From contig CAVOUI010000004.1 of assembly GCA_963699525.1 (NCBI GenBank), positions 186,001 to 250,000 on the forward strand: a DNA stretch of 64,000 nt, written 5' to 3'. The notes beneath the pieces were generated by a model. It was not told the DNA's origin and made no database searches. It saw nothing but the letters and a program-made list of their open reading frames with translations. The stretch comes from SG8-41 sp963699525 (GTDB lineage: Bacteria > Pseudomonadota > Gammaproteobacteria > Burkholderiales > SG8-41). Below are positions 62,754 through 64,000 of the stretch, one piece after another. The stretch's first letter is position 1. Every line of letters starts with the position of its first letter. Both the position numbers and the translations under genes were made by a program.

Positions 62754-64000
62754 ATGCTGGCCAGGCTCGAGCAGAGTGCAGCCCAACTTTCAGCCGACGA
62801 CCTGAAACGCACGAAGCACGCGCTCATGGTGTTGCCGAAAGCGACGTCGCTGGATGCCTTGAGCGGCGTGCCCTCGGTGGAGGCGCTCGCCGCGGCGCTT
62901 GCCCGGCGCGGGAAGAAATTCGCGGAACTCGCGCAGGCGCCCCTCGCCACCGACCTCCCGCACGGCACGCTCGCTTCCTGGGTCATGCTCGACCCGTCGC
63001 GGCCGGTGTTCCAGCGCCAGACCATTCTGCGCAAGGGCCTGCAGGCGCTGCTGGCCGAGAAGCCCGGCGAGATCGCGATCGCCGTATTCGGGCCGGCGGG
63101 TGTCCGCCGCCGGGCCGCGGAGCTCGCGGTCTACTCCGCATGGGTGAACGGCGCGCCGCTTCCCGAGAGGAAGAAAAAACCAGCGGGTGCATTGCGTGCG
63201 ATCCGGCTGCACGGCTACGCCTCTGAAGATGCGTTCGCCGGTCAGCGCGCCGTCGCAGAGGGAAACTTCCTCGCCCGCGAGCTCACAGTGCTGCCGCCGA
63301 ACGAGCTGACGCCGGGGAGCTATCGCAGGCGCGTTCGCGAACTCGCGCGGCAAAGAGGCTGGCGGCACGAGGAATACGACGTGAAGCGCTTGCGCAAAAT
63401 GGGCGCGGGAGCATTCGTCGCCGTGGCGCAGGGCAGCGCGGAGGCGGACGCCGCAATCGTGCACCTTGCCTACCGGCACCCGCGGGCGCGGAAGTCGTTC
63501 GCCCTCGTCGGCAAGGGGATCTGCTTCGATACCGGCGGGCACAATCTCAAGCCCGCGCGCTCGATGCAGGGCATGTACAAGGACATGAACGGCTCGGCGG
63601 TGGCGCTCGGCATTCTTGCGGCGGCGGCGGCGCTGAAACTGCCCGCGCGGCTCGACTGCTGGATGGCGATCGCGCGCAACGATATCGGCCCGCGCGCCTA
63701 CCTCCAGAGCGAGGTCGTGACGGCGCTGAACGGCACCACCATCGAGATCGTGCACACGGATGCCGAGGGGCGCATGGTGCTGGCAGACGCGCTGACGCTG
63801 GCCGCGCGCGCGAAGCCGGACCTCATGGTGGATTTCGCCACGCTGACCGGCAGCATGCACACCGCGGTCGGCGAGCGCTACAGCGGCGTGTTTGCGACCA
63901 GCGAGCGTCTGGCGCGGGCCGCGCTTCTCGCGGCGGATGGGAGCGGCGAGCGCGTGTGCGTATTCCCGCAGGACGAGGACTACGACGAGGATCTGGAAAG
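62754..64000 (+). CDS. Leucyl aminopeptidase family (M17), 3' end outside window
   Basis: About 415 residues to the window edge, open at the right. The M17 fold: an N-terminal alpha/beta domain (residues 1-150), then the catalytic domain with LVGKGICFDTGGHNLKPA (Lys and Asp zinc ligands), SMQGMYKDMNGSAVALG (Lys, Asp), and VHTDAEGRMVLADALTLA, where NTDAEGRL is the family signature and His replaces Asn. VDFATLTGS follows. It is a cytoplasmic di-zinc hexameric aminopeptidase related to PepA. A TATAAT at 62718-62723 lies 30 bases upstream, without a clear -35. It is divergent from the hydrolase. Confidence 0.88.
   Translation, partial: MLARLEQSAAQLSADDLKRTKHALMVLPKATSLDALSGVPSVEALAAALARRGKKFAELAQAPLATDLPHGTLASWVMLDPSRPVFQRQTILRKGLQALLAEKPGEIAIAVFGPAGVRRRAAELAVYSAWVNGAPLPERKKKPAGALRAIRLHGYASEDAFAGQRAVAEGNFLARELTVLPPNELTPGSYRRRVRELARQRGWRHEEYDVKRLRKMGAGAFVAVAQGSAEADAAIVHLAYRHPRARKSFALVGKGICFDTGGHNLKPARSMQGMYKDMNGSAVALGILAAAAALKLPARLDCWMAIARNDIGPRAYLQSEVVTALNGTTIEIVHTDAEGRMVLADALTLAARAKPDLMVDFATLTGSMHTAVGERYSGVFATSERLARAALLAADGSGERVCVFPQDEDYDEDLE

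Overview
High-GC chromosomal DNA of a probable betaproteobacterium. This is inferred from the gene set: a Bug-type solute receptor, a complete gspC-N type II secretion set including gspN, a small MIRKL-type protein common in that class, and a type III PLP ornithine decarboxylase. No tRNA, rRNA, CRISPR array, insertion sequence or prophage was recognised. Many otherwise intact genes carry single-base insertions in short homopolymers (Bug receptor, gspE, aspA, hyfB, hyfG, metG, a hydrolase). These read more like consensus errors in a draft or metagenome assembly than like biology.

Layout. 1-4.3 kb: a xanthine dehydrogenase-family molybdenum large subunit (cut by the window edge), its [2Fe-2S] subunit, a UbiD-family decarboxylase and a Bug-type receptor, probably one catabolic operon for a carboxylic or aromatic acid. 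4.4-8.3 kb: PilZ protein, orphan ParB-like protein, HExxH lipoprotein, and an AT-richer lipoprotein with C-terminal calcium-binding repeats. 8.4-19.2 kb: type II secretion system, gspC divergent from gspGHIJKLMNDEF. 19.3-22.8 kb: a heavily interrupted PQQ-type sugar dehydrogenase lipoprotein, a 50-residue conserved protein, a CHRD lipoprotein, an unknown membrane protein and an OmpA-domain protein. 22.9-29.2 kb: peptide-type ABC transporter (two permeases, two tandem receptors, no ATPase) divergent from an M20 deacylase. 29.2-35.5 kb: TPR/GT61 glycosyltransferase and a gltIJKL-type acidic amino acid transporter, divergent from aspartate ammonia-lyase; import and deamination fit together. 35.6-42.6 kb: alpha/beta hydrolase, TraB/GumN protein, dnaE, TPR protein, acylphosphatase, DsrE-like lipoprotein.

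42.9-51.1 kb is the most interesting block: hyfB-C-E-F-G-I followed after two bases by a zinc-dependent alcohol dehydrogenase-like gene. The hydrogenase large subunit aligns with HycE/HyfG, but all four Ni-binding cysteines are replaced (two by Ser in the first motif, Ser and Gly in the second). It therefore looks like an energy-converting hydrogenase-related (Ehr) complex, a membrane ion-pumping module without a NiFe site, possibly working with the dehydrogenase.

51.1-57.2 kb (minus strand): metG, a class III cyclase with a C-terminal PEGA-like part, a TssQ-like lipoprotein, a Ser/Thr kinase and an enolase-superfamily enzyme, tightly packed. 57.3-64 kb: a 24-bp inverted repeat, the Mrp/ApbC Fe-S carrier, dcd, an ornithine decarboxylase with a strong promoter and a possible leader peptide, folA and thyA, an interrupted hydrolase, and a partial M17 aminopeptidase.

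GC-rich palindromic elements lie inside or at the ends of essential genes: in frame in dnaE, in the linker of metG, and forming the end of folA.
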